From UBA5342 sp965662645 (GTDB taxonomy: Bacteria; Bacteroidota; Bacteroidia; Bacteroidales; UBA5342), in NCBI GenBank assembly GCA_965662645.1, contig CBFIII010000092.1, positions 1 through 9,462 of the forward strand: a stretch of 9,462 nt of DNA. Reading direction: 5' to 3'. Numbering within the stretch: position 1 is the first letter of the stretch; each line of letters starts with the position of its first letter. The notes beneath the pieces were generated by a model that did no database searches, was not told the DNA's origin, and saw only the letters and a list, made by a program, of their open reading frames with translations. A program made the translations under genes and the position numbers. This document shows, piece after piece, positions 1 through 5,264 of this stretch.

Positions 1-31
1 ACGTTACCTACAATAATTTTTAAAAACCGCC
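1..31. repeat. left arm of the inverted repeat enclosing the methyltransferase gene
   Basis: Bases 3-31 begin GTTACCTAC and end AAAAACCGCC. They match the reverse complement of 810-839 with about two mismatches and one single-base gap over 30 positions. A further match, TGCGTG, follows at 41-46 after a 9-base insertion, pairing with CACGCA at 804-809. The arm contains the methylase stop codon (20-22) and its last codons. On the minus strand it ends GTAGGTAACGT at the window edge, which resembles the start of the attC-like repeat described at 831-888. Confidence 0.8.
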
Positions 32-775
32 ACTCACTCTTGCGTGTCCAATCTGTACGGCTTTTTCTGAAATATCGCATCCTATAAAGTTTCTATTTAA
101 ATCTTTGCAAACTTCAGCAGTTGTAAAACTTCCAGCGTAAAAGTCAGCAACTAAATCACCCTCATTACTACTTGCTTTTATAAGTCGCTCAATTAATGCT
201 TTTGGTTTTTGTGTATTGTAGTTAATGTATTCTTTATTTTGAGGATTTACAATACATTTTACATTACTCCACCAATCCACAAACGGAGTACCTATTTTTA
301 TTCTATCACTTTTATCTAATCCTTTGTGTTTGTTTTTCAATCTTTTTTTTGAGTTTTCATTGTATTCTTGATATTGCACATTAAAAATATATTTTTTTGA
401 CTTACTATAAAATAAAATATTATCGTGTTTTTTATTCCATTGTTTTTTAGATACTCCACCACCGTTGTAACACCAAACAATCTCATTTCTAAAATTATCA
501 TAACCAAATACATCATCTAAAATACATCTTAACCAATGGCTTATTTTACAATCCATTTGTAAATAAATACTTCCTGTATCTTTTAAAATACGGTGCATTT
601 CTTTAATTCTTGGAATATAATGTTCTTCTATTACTTCACGTTTAGGCTTTAAATCTTGGTAATCTTTAAACTTTCTACCAGTTCCGTAAAGTATATCACA
701 GTAAATTAAATCTACTGTATTATCTTCTATTTCAGCCATTAACTCTAAATTATCACTTAATCTTATATCAATCAT
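20..775 (-). CDS. DNA N6/N4 methyltransferase, beta-class order (orphan, phage-type)
   Basis: This 251-aa protein is a SAM-dependent DNA amino-methyltransferase of the N6_N4_Mtase family. The catalytic region comes first: IYCDILYGTG holds motif IV at residues 27-30. The segment near 98-125 (VWCYNGGG ... HDNILFYSKS) matches the following conserved block. NTQKP at 187-191 and the SAM-binding loop DFYAGSFTT at 211-219 (usual form DPFAGSGTT) lie at the C-terminus. Catalytic region before SAM site is the beta-class order. Motif IV reads DILY instead of the usual DPPY/DPPF, and motif I has F for the third glycine position, so the protein is divergent, though all blocks are present. No restriction endonuclease is nearby, so it is probably an orphan enzyme that could protect the element's DNA. 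The last codons (GGF-stop) lie inside an inverted repeat that also occurs upstream of the gene at 804-839. The ATG at 775 follows an A-rich leader. Family assignment is secure; target base and site cannot be read. Confidence 0.9.
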   Translation of the reverse strand: MIDIRLSDNLELMAEIEDNTVDLIYCDILYGTGRKFKDYQDLKPKREVIEEHYIPRIKEMHRILKDTGSIYLQMDCKISHWLRCILDDVFGYDNFRNEIVWCYNGGGVSKKQWNKKHDNILFYSKSKKYIFNVQYQEYNENSKKRLKNKHKGLDKSDRIKIGTPFVDWWSNVKCIVNPQNKEYINYNTQKPKALIERLIKASSNEGDLVADFYAGSFTTAEVCKDLNRNFIGCDISEKAVQIGHARVSGGF

Positions 776-803
776 TTGTTTCGTGTTATTTGCCCTCGTA
801 CCT

Positions 804-839
804 CACGCAGGCGGTTTTTTAAAAATTACAGTAGGTAAC
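804..839. repeat. right arm of the inverted repeat enclosing the methyltransferase gene
   Basis: CACGCAGGCGG at 804-814 through GTAGGTAAC at 831-839 is the inverted counterpart of bases 3-46. It lies just upstream of the methylase start (775) and abuts the palindromic element at 842-874. With the left arm it brackets the methylase gene as a unit of about 840 bp. Confidence 0.8.
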
Positions 840-888
840 ACTGTATAAAAAACATTAAAACGATTTTTTATACAATACCGTTAGCAAC
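831..888. repeat. attC-like imperfect palindrome between lipoprotein and methyltransferase genes (site 2)
   Basis: The core is a perfect 11-bp inverted repeat, TGTATAAAAAA (842-852) and TTTTTTATACA (864-874), with an 11-base loop. It is flanked by GTAGGTAAC (831-839) on one side and GTTAGCAAC (880-888) on the other. On the minus strand it reads GTTGCTAAC, spacer, stem, loop, stem, spacer, GTTACCTAC. This is the layout of an integron attC site (outer ...AAC and GTTA... boxes around an inner stem). It begins at the stop of the 86-aa lipoprotein and ends where the methylase unit begins. The fold may also act as a weak terminator. That it is a recombination site is inference. Confidence 0.55.
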
Positions 889-1148
889 TATTTACAAATA
901 CGTAAGGTATCGCCTACTTGTAAAATTCTGTTACTATAAAACCTAAAACCTATTTCATTTTCACCATCTGTAATCCTATATTCGTATTTGTAGTTTTCTT
1001 TTACGTCTGTTTGTATATAGTACACAATCATATTTTCAGAGTCAGTTACAATATCCTTAGGTGTAGGTTTACCGCAAGAAAACAAAACAGTTGCTAACAC
1101 CGTGTATAAAAAATACTTACTCACTGTTTTAATCATTACTTTTTTCAT
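888..1148 (-). CDS. small predicted lipoprotein (86 aa)
   Basis: This 86-aa protein has an N-terminal Lys-rich stretch, a hydrophobic core (FLYTVLATVLFS) and a lipobox LFSC with the acylated cysteine at residue 25. The mature chain of about 62 residues is therefore probably tethered to a membrane. It is polar, ends VGDTLRICK, and matches no family I recognise. The ATG at 1148 follows an A-rich leader (AATAAATAAATA) typical of Bacteroidetes. The codons for YTVLAT lie within a copy of the dispersed repeat (1090-1113), so the signal peptide is partly encoded by repeat DNA. The stop overlaps the next repeat copy (GTTAGCAAC, 880-888). Membrane lipoproteins on phages sometimes block superinfection or assist lysis, but nothing here decides between these roles. 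Confidence 0.75.
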   Translation of the reverse strand: MKKVMIKTVSKYFLYTVLATVLFSCGKPTPKDIVTDSENMIVYYIQTDVKENYKYEYRITDGENEIGFRFYSNRILQVGDTLRICK

Positions 1149-1219
1149 TATTTATTTATTTTAATTATTATTCAAAATCATTGTTTATTTACCCGTACAT
1201 TTCATACACAAGTAACGTT
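1090..1219. repeat. attC-like repeat upstream of and inside the 86-aa lipoprotein gene (site 1)
   Basis: The right half, GTTGCTAACACCGTG followed by TATAAAAAA (1090-1113), aligns with 831-852 at about 20 of 24 positions, with a 2-base gap. A possible partner half lies near 1197-1219: on the minus strand CTAACGTTACTTGTG resembles CTAACGGTATTGTA of site 2. If both halves belong together the site is about 130 bp long and contains the lipoprotein start codon. GTTGCTAAC here is inverted relative to GTTAGCAAC at 880-888; AGTTGCTAAC (1089-1098) and GTTAGCAACT (880-889) form a perfect 10-bp inverted pair around the lipoprotein unit. Confidence 0.45.
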
Positions 1220-1255
1220 AGTAGTAATTGGTTTACAAGTAGTTATGATACTAAT

Positions 1256-1369
1256 TTATTTTTCACTTAGACAAATATAGCCCTCCTCGTACTTTTCAGG
1301 AAACTTGGAGGGTTTACATGATTGTATTAAAAAAGTCAGTGATATTATTATTAAGATTATTTTTACCAT
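1256..1369 (-). CDS. very small predicted lipoprotein (37 aa)
   Basis: This short gene reads MVKIILIIISLTFLIQSCKP and ends YICLSEK. It has a basic start, a hydrophobic core and a clear lipobox LIQSC with cysteine at residue 18, so about 20 residues would remain after processing. The ATG at 1369 lies 33 nt after the exonuclease stop and follows an A-rich stretch (AATTTAATAAA). The stop is at 1256-1258. No family is recognised. It could be complete (tiny lipoproteins such as Rz1-type spanins exist in phages) or a longer lipoprotein truncated when the neighbouring cassette-like unit inserted. The signal peptide and lipobox argue against a chance open frame. Confidence 0.6.
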   Translation of the reverse strand: MVKIILIIISLTFLIQSCKPSKFPEKYEEGYICLSEK

Positions 1370-1402
1370 TTTATTAAATTATATTTTTATTTATTATCTA
1401 TA

Positions 1403-2641
1403 CTACCCTAGTAATTCTTTTCTTAAAAAATCTAAACTACTTTTAACTCTAATCTGTGTAGATTTGTTCAATTCTTTCATTAATTTTTCACAAGAATTAA
1501 AAACAATCTGTTTCATTTCCTCAGAATCGTCTTTATATCTATTTATAAGTTGCTTGCATTCTAATTTACCTAATGATTGCTTATCAACTACACACGCTAT
1601 CATTGGATATTTTTCATGGTGTTTTTTGATAGACTCTTTTCTGATAATTTCTTTCTCTTGCTCTGCTTTTAATTTAACTGCTTTTTTATGGTCTGCGAAA
1701 CTCTCTAATCCAAGAATATCTCTTAAACTATCTCTATCTTGTTCATCTACTTGTTTATTTTTAGCAGATAAAGCTGCCACTACGATAGTTAAGATCTCTT
1801 CTTTTGGTCTATTACTTTTACTTGCATAATTTTTAATACCTTCTAAAACTCTATTAGATAATTCTCCCGAAGCCACGATATGATCTAGTAGGTTTACAGG
1901 CTCATTCTTTTTTAAATCATCTACCCCCTTATCTACAAGTTTTGTTATATAATTAGAATTTCCTTGTAAACTGCAAAAAAGTTTAGCTGTAGCAATTACG
2001 TCTTTATTGCAGTAAGTAGCCAATCTGGTTATACCCTCTTTGTAGAATACCTCACTAACTTCTGAGCCTGAAATATCATCTTTGCTACTTTCTATATTGG
2101 CTAACATACAAGCGGAGTCTAAGGACATAGAATAATAATATGTACCTTTTATAATATCCATTGTATCAATAATACCCTTATCTAAATCCCATGGTTTTTT
2201 TTGAGAGTCCATAATTCTATCGGGAATAATGCTTAAATCCAACCCTTCTTCAAAAGCTTTTATTCTGCAAACAGGAATGTCAAACATTTTTATATTATGT
2301 CCACAAACACTAAACCCAGTAGTACTCACTAGATTATAAAATTCAGTTAATATTTCCGATTGAGTACCTATAACAGATTTATAGTAAAGAACAGTATCTT
2401 TAATAAACCCTACACTAATCACTACAATTTTATTAAATTCAGGCTTCAATGCTGCATTTTTATTATAGTGTGTTATAACTTCCTCAAATGGTGGTTCTAT
2501 ACCTGTGGTTTTATCTCTAAGTGAATAAGAATACAAATTATATTCTCTAGAGTCAATATCTAGAACACGGTTTCGCCTTACTGTTTCTATATCGAAAAAA
2601 AGTATTTGTTCTACATTTAAATTTCTAACATTTTTATTCAT
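1403..2641 (-). CDS. PolB-type 3'-5' exonuclease with long C-terminal extension
   Basis: The N-terminal ~225 residues form an RNase H-like DEDDy exonuclease related to the proofreading domain of family B DNA polymerases. Motif I is FFDIET (Asp17, Glu19), motif II is GHNIKMFDIP (Asn116, Asp121), and motif III is YCNKD (Tyr210, Asp214). All metal-binding acids are present, so an active single-strand 3'-5' exonuclease is expected. No polymerase domain follows. Residues ~228-412 are a separate, Lys/Glu-rich, mostly helical region that I do not recognise; it may bind DNA or a partner. The start ATG overlaps the TGA of the 54-aa gene (ATGA), so translation is probably coupled. It is the last gene of an operon that also encodes a helix-turn-helix protein, consistent with a role in replication or recombination of the element. 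Similar stand-alone exonucleases are common in phages. Confidence 0.85.
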   Translation of the reverse strand: MNKNVRNLNVEQILFFDIETVRRNRVLDIDSREYNLYSYSLRDKTTGIEPPFEEVITHYNKNAALKPEFNKIVVISVGFIKDTVLYYKSVIGTQSEILTEFYNLVSTTGFSVCGHNIKMFDIPVCRIKAFEEGLDLSIIPDRIMDSQKKPWDLDKGIIDTMDIIKGTYYYSMSLDSACMLANIESSKDDISGSEVSEVFYKEGITRLATYCNKDVIATAKLFCSLQGNSNYITKLVDKGVDDLKKNEPVNLLDHIVASGELSNRVLEGIKNYASKSNRPKEEILTIVVAALSAKNKQVDEQDRDSLRDILGLESFADHKKAVKLKAEQEKEIIRKESIKKHHEKYPMIACVVDKQSLGKLECKQLINRYKDDSEEMKQIVFNSCEKLMKELNKSTQIRVKSSLDFLRKELLG

Positions 2642-2802
2642 TGTATTATTTCGTTTGATTTTATTAATATTAAATTGTTGTTTTTTACGAATTGCTCTGC
2701 TTTTTGTTTTGTTGTGAAAAACTCATATTTATTTCTGCAAAATACAACAAAATTATCAAAGTACGACTCTATAAGAGCTTGATTTTCTTCTAAATTTTTC
2801 AA
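2638..2802 (-). CDS. 54-aa protein of unknown function (TTG start)
   Basis: Reading between the helix-turn-helix gene and the exonuclease gives an unbroken 54-codon frame starting MKNLEENQALIES and ending LILIKSNEIIQ. There is no in-frame ATG. The TTG at 2802-2800 overlaps the TGA stop of the upstream gene (ATTTGA), and the stop TGA at 2640-2638 overlaps the exonuclease ATG. A frame that exactly fills the gap with overlaps at both ends is strong evidence for a real, translationally coupled gene. The product is probably a small soluble helical protein; no family is recognised. Confidence 0.7.
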   Translation of the reverse strand: MKNLEENQALIESYFDNFVVFCRNKYEFFTTKQKAEQFVKNNNLILIKSNEIIQ

Positions 2803-3092
2803 ATCTTATTTTCTTTAATTAATTGTCTTTTATAGTTCCTATGATCTTTCATAGCTTTACTGTGAGAGTCTTTATCGTAATATTGAGAGGAGCCTCCTCT
2901 TTCGGCTCTTCTAAGCTTATTTTCTTCTGCTTTTTCAGGATACCAAATAAATTGTACTAATCTTCTAGAGACATTAAACATTTTAGCACATTTTCTTTGT
3001 GATATACTCTCTTTTAAGGCTAAAACTTCTTCACGTTGCTCTGGTAAAAGTTTAACTCTTCTGTCTAGTTTTGGGTTATTTATAGATTTCAA
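2799..3092 (-). CDS. small helix-turn-helix DNA-binding protein (TTG start)
   Basis: This basic 97-aa protein has a helix-turn-helix at roughly residues 18-50: a first helix PEQREEVLALKES, then SQRKCAKMFNVSRRLVQFIW as the turn and recognition helix. The tail (about 64-92) is Arg/Lys/Tyr-rich (ERGGSSQYYD ... HRNYKRQL). It looks like the resolvase/Trp-repressor-like HTH proteins of phages and probably binds DNA, either as a regulator or in DNA processing beside the exonuclease. I recall similar short proteins in Bacteroidetes phages but cannot verify this. The start is a TTG (3092-3090) overlapping the TGA stop of the 48-aa gene; the frame has no upstream ATG. Its own stop overlaps the TTG of the 54-aa gene. 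Confidence 0.75.
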   Translation of the reverse strand: MKSINNPKLDRRVKLLPEQREEVLALKESISQRKCAKMFNVSRRLVQFIWYPEKAEENKLRRAERGGSSQYYDKDSHSKAMKDHRNYKRQLIKENKI

Positions 3093-3235
3093 ATTACATC
3101 TTGTTTTTTAACTACATCAAATTCAATAATTGCATTAGGTCGTGCAAATTTAATTAAATCTTCGCAAACTTTATCGCTGCCTTTACTTTCTTCGTTTATT
3201 AAATATCTTCTATTGTCAATAACTAACACTACCAT
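3089..3235 (-). CDS. 48-aa protein of unknown function
   Basis: This frame begins ATG (3235-3233), four bases after the stop of the 109-aa gene, and runs 48 codons to TGA at 3091-3089. It reads MVVLVIDNRRYLINEESKGS, then a segment with DKVCEDLIKFARPNAIIEFD, and ends VVKKQDVI. The stop overlaps the TTG start of the helix-turn-helix gene. Spacing and overlap on the two sides place it firmly in the operon. The alternation of strand-like (VVLVID, AIIEFDVV) and helical segments suggests a small folded protein. No family is recognised. Confidence 0.7.
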   Translation of the reverse strand: MVVLVIDNRRYLINEESKGSDKVCEDLIKFARPNAIIEFDVVKKQDVI

Positions 3236-3239
3236 ATTT

Positions 3240-3569
3240 TTATTTTTCTAAATCTGTTAATTTCCATGTGTAAACGTCCTCCCTAAATACTTCAATGCCT
3301 TGTACTAAATCAGATTTAGGAAAAAAGCAATCTAGTTCGTTGTATGGTTGCCCATTGTTATAGTACACACCATCTTCATCAACACCGTCTTCTTCTGCGG
3401 TTAATTCCATCCAATCGTCACCATGATACCCTTCTAATAAAGCGTTATAACAGTCATTGGCAAACTCTATTTTTGCATTTTCAAAAGTATCTATGTAAAT
3501 GTATCCATCATACTTATAATCTTGCCCATCTCTTTTCTTGTAAATTGGAAATTCTTTTAAAGTTGTCAT
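3240..3569 (-). CDS. acidic 109-aa protein of unknown function
   Basis: This is a strongly acidic soluble protein: by eye about 26 Asp/Glu against 10 Lys/Arg, with clusters such as AEEDGVDEDG near residues 58-67. It is rich in Tyr and Trp and has no signal or membrane segment. It starts five bases after the preceding stop, and the 48-aa gene follows four bases after its end. Function is unknown. Acidic phage proteins include DNA mimics that inhibit host enzymes, but charge alone does not show this. Confidence 0.75.
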   Translation of the reverse strand: MTTLKEFPIYKKRDGQDYKYDGYIYIDTFENAKIEFANDCYNALLEGYHGDDWMELTAEEDGVDEDGVYYNNGQPYNELDCFFPKSDLVQGIEVFREDVYTWKLTDLEK

Positions 3570-3574
3570 AATTT

Positions 3575-3937
3575 TTAAGAGTTTATATAATTATTTAATG
3601 ATTTAACAAAATAGCTACTTTTTTTATAATAATGTAAGTTTTGAAAAGTTACTGTTGAGCCATCATCTGCATCAATTACAACTGGTCGGTAGAATAAATC
3701 TGTATCAGAATCTTCTTTAGCTGCTTTTATATGGTCTATAGCTTCTTGTTCTGTTCCGTGTATTGTTAATATACCATCTTCAAAATCTTTATTTTTCACA
3801 TCGCCATCATAAAAACAAGATATTTCCCAACAAATTTCTGTTCCTTGCGTATCTTTCAATAATTGGTTTGCATTCTCAATTTGTTCTTTTAGATAATGCT
3901 TTCTATCGTTGTCAATTTGTTTTTGTGTATATACCAT
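3575..3937 (-). CDS. 120-aa protein of unknown function
   Basis: A soluble protein with a helical, charged N-terminus (about residues 5-30). A mixed region follows, with an EAIDHIKAAKEDSDTD helix near residues 64-79 and the strand-like segment LFYRPVVIDADDGSTVTF. The C-terminus is more basic and Tyr-rich (LHYYKKSSYFVKS). No known domain is seen. The start lies one base after the TGA of the 71-aa gene, so the two are probably co-translated. Confidence 0.75.
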   Translation of the reverse strand: MVYTQKQIDNDRKHYLKEQIENANQLLKDTQGTEICWEISCFYDGDVKNKDFEDGILTIHGTEQEAIDHIKAAKEDSDTDLFYRPVVIDADDGSTVTFQNLHYYKKSSYFVKSLNNYINS

Positions 3938-3938
3938 T

Positions 3939-4154
3939 TCAGTAAAGTTCTATTTTATTAATTTTTAATATTGCAAATAACATATCTGCAAATGGATTTT
4001 CATCTGTACATTCCATACATTCAGGTTTTACAGGCTCAATATATTTTAACGTCATCTCGTGCATAAATGTATAACAATCTTTTATACCAGACTTTAAGTC
4101 AAGATAATTGTTGTCAATTTCTGTTTGAATAGCGTTGTAATTAATACTTTTCAT
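3939..4154 (-). CDS. 71-aa protein of unknown function
   Basis: A short acidic protein starting MKSINYNAIQTEID, with a PECMEC pair of cysteines near residues 44-49 and a hydrophobic C-terminal helix (ADMLFAILKINKIEL). A single cysteine pair is too little to claim zinc binding. It is the first gene of the operon leading to the exonuclease. Its leader contains a 9-bp hairpin (4174-4205) about 20 bases before the ATG. The A-rich TAAAAAAATAAATTAA just before the start suits Bacteroidetes initiation. Confidence 0.7.
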   Translation of the reverse strand: MKSINYNAIQTEIDNNYLDLKSGIKDCYTFMHEMTLKYIEPVKPECMECTDENPFADMLFAILKINKIELY

Positions 4155-4173
4155 TTAATTTATTTTTTTAGTT

Positions 4174-4205
4174 GCCCCCGACAATATTCTCTACGTGTTG
4201 AGGGC
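4174..4205 (-). promoter_or_regulatory. leader hairpin before the 71-aa gene
   Basis: GCCCTCAAC (minus strand, 4205-4197) pairs with GTCGGGGGC (4182-4174) over nine positions, with one wobble and one mismatch, around a 14-base loop. It stands out as G+C-rich in very A+T-rich DNA. It lies about 20 bases before the ATG at 4154, so it may be an attenuator or mRNA-stability element of the downstream operon. There is no clean T-tract immediately after it. Confidence 0.35.
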
Positions 4206-4218
4206 TGTTTTATTATTT

Positions 4219-4283
4219 GTTATATGCAATGTAATGGTTTTATTAGTATGTAGCACTACCCTTACAATTATACAGCATATAAC
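4219..4283. repeat. short inverted repeat related to the cassette-boundary repeats
   Basis: GTTATATGC (4219-4227) and GCATATAAC (4275-4283) are a perfect 9-bp inverted pair with 47 bases between. On the minus strand the context TATAGTGTTATATGCTGTA resembles TATACAGTGTTACCTACTGTA at the methylase-unit boundary. No gene lies between the arms. It may be an empty or decayed unit of the repeat family at 831-1219, or a plain hairpin. Confidence 0.4.
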
Positions 4284-4345
4284 ACTATATTTTGTCCTTT
4301 TGCGATAGGGCGTTTGATAGTGGGCATCACTCCTTCCACCATCAT
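4268..4345 (-). CDS. possible 25-codon leader peptide (MMVEGV...)
   Basis: A 25-codon frame begins ATGATGGTGGAAGGA at 4345 and ends in the inverted repeat at 4275-4283. It reads MMVEGVMPTIKRPIAKGQNI and ends VLYAV. The opening 12 bases, ATGGTGGAAGGA, are identical to those at 8706-8695 before the 148-aa gene. It could be a leader peptide or chance. Its length is too short for a confident call. Confidence 0.2.
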   Translation of the reverse strand: MMVEGVMPTIKRPIAKGQNIVLYAV

Positions 4346-4401
4346 CAATACTTATTTGTTGTTAAAAGATACTGTTTTTTTACTTACCCCCCTCTTCCTA
4401 T

Positions 4402-4608
4402 TTATTTACTGTCTCTTATTTTAATAAAGTCTTCTTGTAATGATACCACCATCTCATGTATATCATTAACTTCTAAATTTTCAAAAGATTCAGCTATGAT
4501 AACTTCGTCCCACTCGTCACGCTCTAAAATATCTTCTAATACATCTTCTACATTACATATAAAATGTCCTAACGCTATTGCAAATAAATCTTTGTTTGTA
4601 TAATTCAT
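4402..4608 (-). CDS. very acidic 68-aa protein of unknown function
   Basis: A short, predominantly helical protein with about 18 Asp/Glu against 5 Lys/Arg, e.g. VEDVLEDILERDEWDEV (residues 20-36) and NLEVNDIHEMVVSLQEDF. It has no signal or membrane segment. It stands somewhat apart, with a 60-base gap upstream and 247 bases downstream, and may have its own transcript. The hydrophobic-acidic helix pattern would suit an inhibitor or DNA-mimic protein, but nothing specific is recognised. Confidence 0.7.
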   Translation of the reverse strand: MNYTNKDLFAIALGHFICNVEDVLEDILERDEWDEVIIAESFENLEVNDIHEMVVSLQEDFIKIRDSK

Positions 4609-4668
4609 AATTTTGTATTGTTTTTGATAAAGGTGTATAAAATTCGCCTATTATCTATCTTTTTATTG

Positions 4669-4893
4669 TTAAAATTCAGTTAAAGTTTTAAAACCTTTTT
4701 TAGTCCTTTGGCTAGTTTCAACTTCTGAACCATTCAATGATACCATAGTTGATACTTGTAGTGTTTTTAAATTGTCATACACTTTTACTTGACTTATCCG
4801 ACCTGTACCACCATTAGTACGGTCTATTCTTATTTCAACTCCTGTTATGGGGCAAACTATTGTTAAATACGGTTCTATTAATATAATTCTCAT
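4669..4893 (-). CDS. 74-aa protein of unknown function
   Basis: A mostly beta-type small protein starting MRIILIEPYLTIVCPITGVE with an Arg/Gly-rich middle (IRIDRTNGGTGRISQVKV). It is more basic than its neighbours. The ATG overlaps the TGA of the 124-aa gene (ATGA), so it is translationally coupled and is the last of three overlapping genes. The family is not recognised. Confidence 0.75.
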   Translation of the reverse strand: MRIILIEPYLTIVCPITGVEIRIDRTNGGTGRISQVKVYDNLKTLQVSTMVSLNGSEVETSQRTKKGFKTLTEF

Positions 4894-5264
4894 AATTTAA
4901 AAGATTTTATTTTGTTAGCTGAAAACACGGTTAGATTTTGGTCTATATTATCATCAAATAATATCTCAATAATACAGTTTATTTCGGGCAAGGTTTTAAA
5001 AGTATAGTTTCCTATAAAAATGTTATCTCTTATTATAATATAGTCCTCTCTTGGCTCTATATTAAGCTCATAACAGATATTCATTATATTTTTTATATCT
5101 AACTCTTCAATAGGGAATGACTCGTTAAAATAATCCATTACAAGTATCAAATCATTCTCTATAAGCAATCTCGCCTTATCATTATTAAGTTCAAAATATA
5201 TCGTACCTTCAACTTTTCGAAATTCTTCTTGTATTAAACTTATATATTTGTCTTTTGCATTCAT
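4890..5264 (-). CDS. 124-aa protein of unknown function
   Basis: An acidic, Ile/Asn-rich soluble protein with a helical N-terminus (AKDKYISLIQEEFRKVEGT) and alternating strands later (EDYIIIRDNIFIGNYTF). There are no motifs I can name. It overlaps its neighbours by four bases on both sides (ATGA at 5261-5264 and 4890-4893), which supports a polycistronic unit with genes 5261-5488 and 4669-4893. Confidence 0.75.
   Translation of the reverse strand: MNAKDKYISLIQEEFRKVEGTIYFELNNDKARLLIENDLILVMDYFNESFPIEELDIKNIMNICYELNIEPREDYIIIRDNIFIGNYTFKTLPEINCIIEILFDDNIDQNLTVFSANKIKSFKL

Noticed and set aside
1272..1312. TATATTTG -7-like element and a CCCTCC/GGAGGG hairpin considered as promoter or terminator
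   Set aside because: Both fall inside the codons of the 37-aa lipoprotein, with no -33 element and no T-tract; they may function, but chance is as likely.
1305..1829. Plus-strand 174-codon open frame with hydrophobic content
   Set aside because: It lies opposite the exonuclease C-terminus, whose minus-strand frame has clear motifs and operon overlaps. Its leucine/serine-rich content is what the antisense of Lys/Glu-rich codons gives.
3344..3571. Plus-strand open frames at 3344-3571, 3763-3945, 4292-4603 and 5801-6109
   Set aside because: All are antisense to well-spaced minus-strand genes and have low-complexity His/Ser/Leu content without domains.
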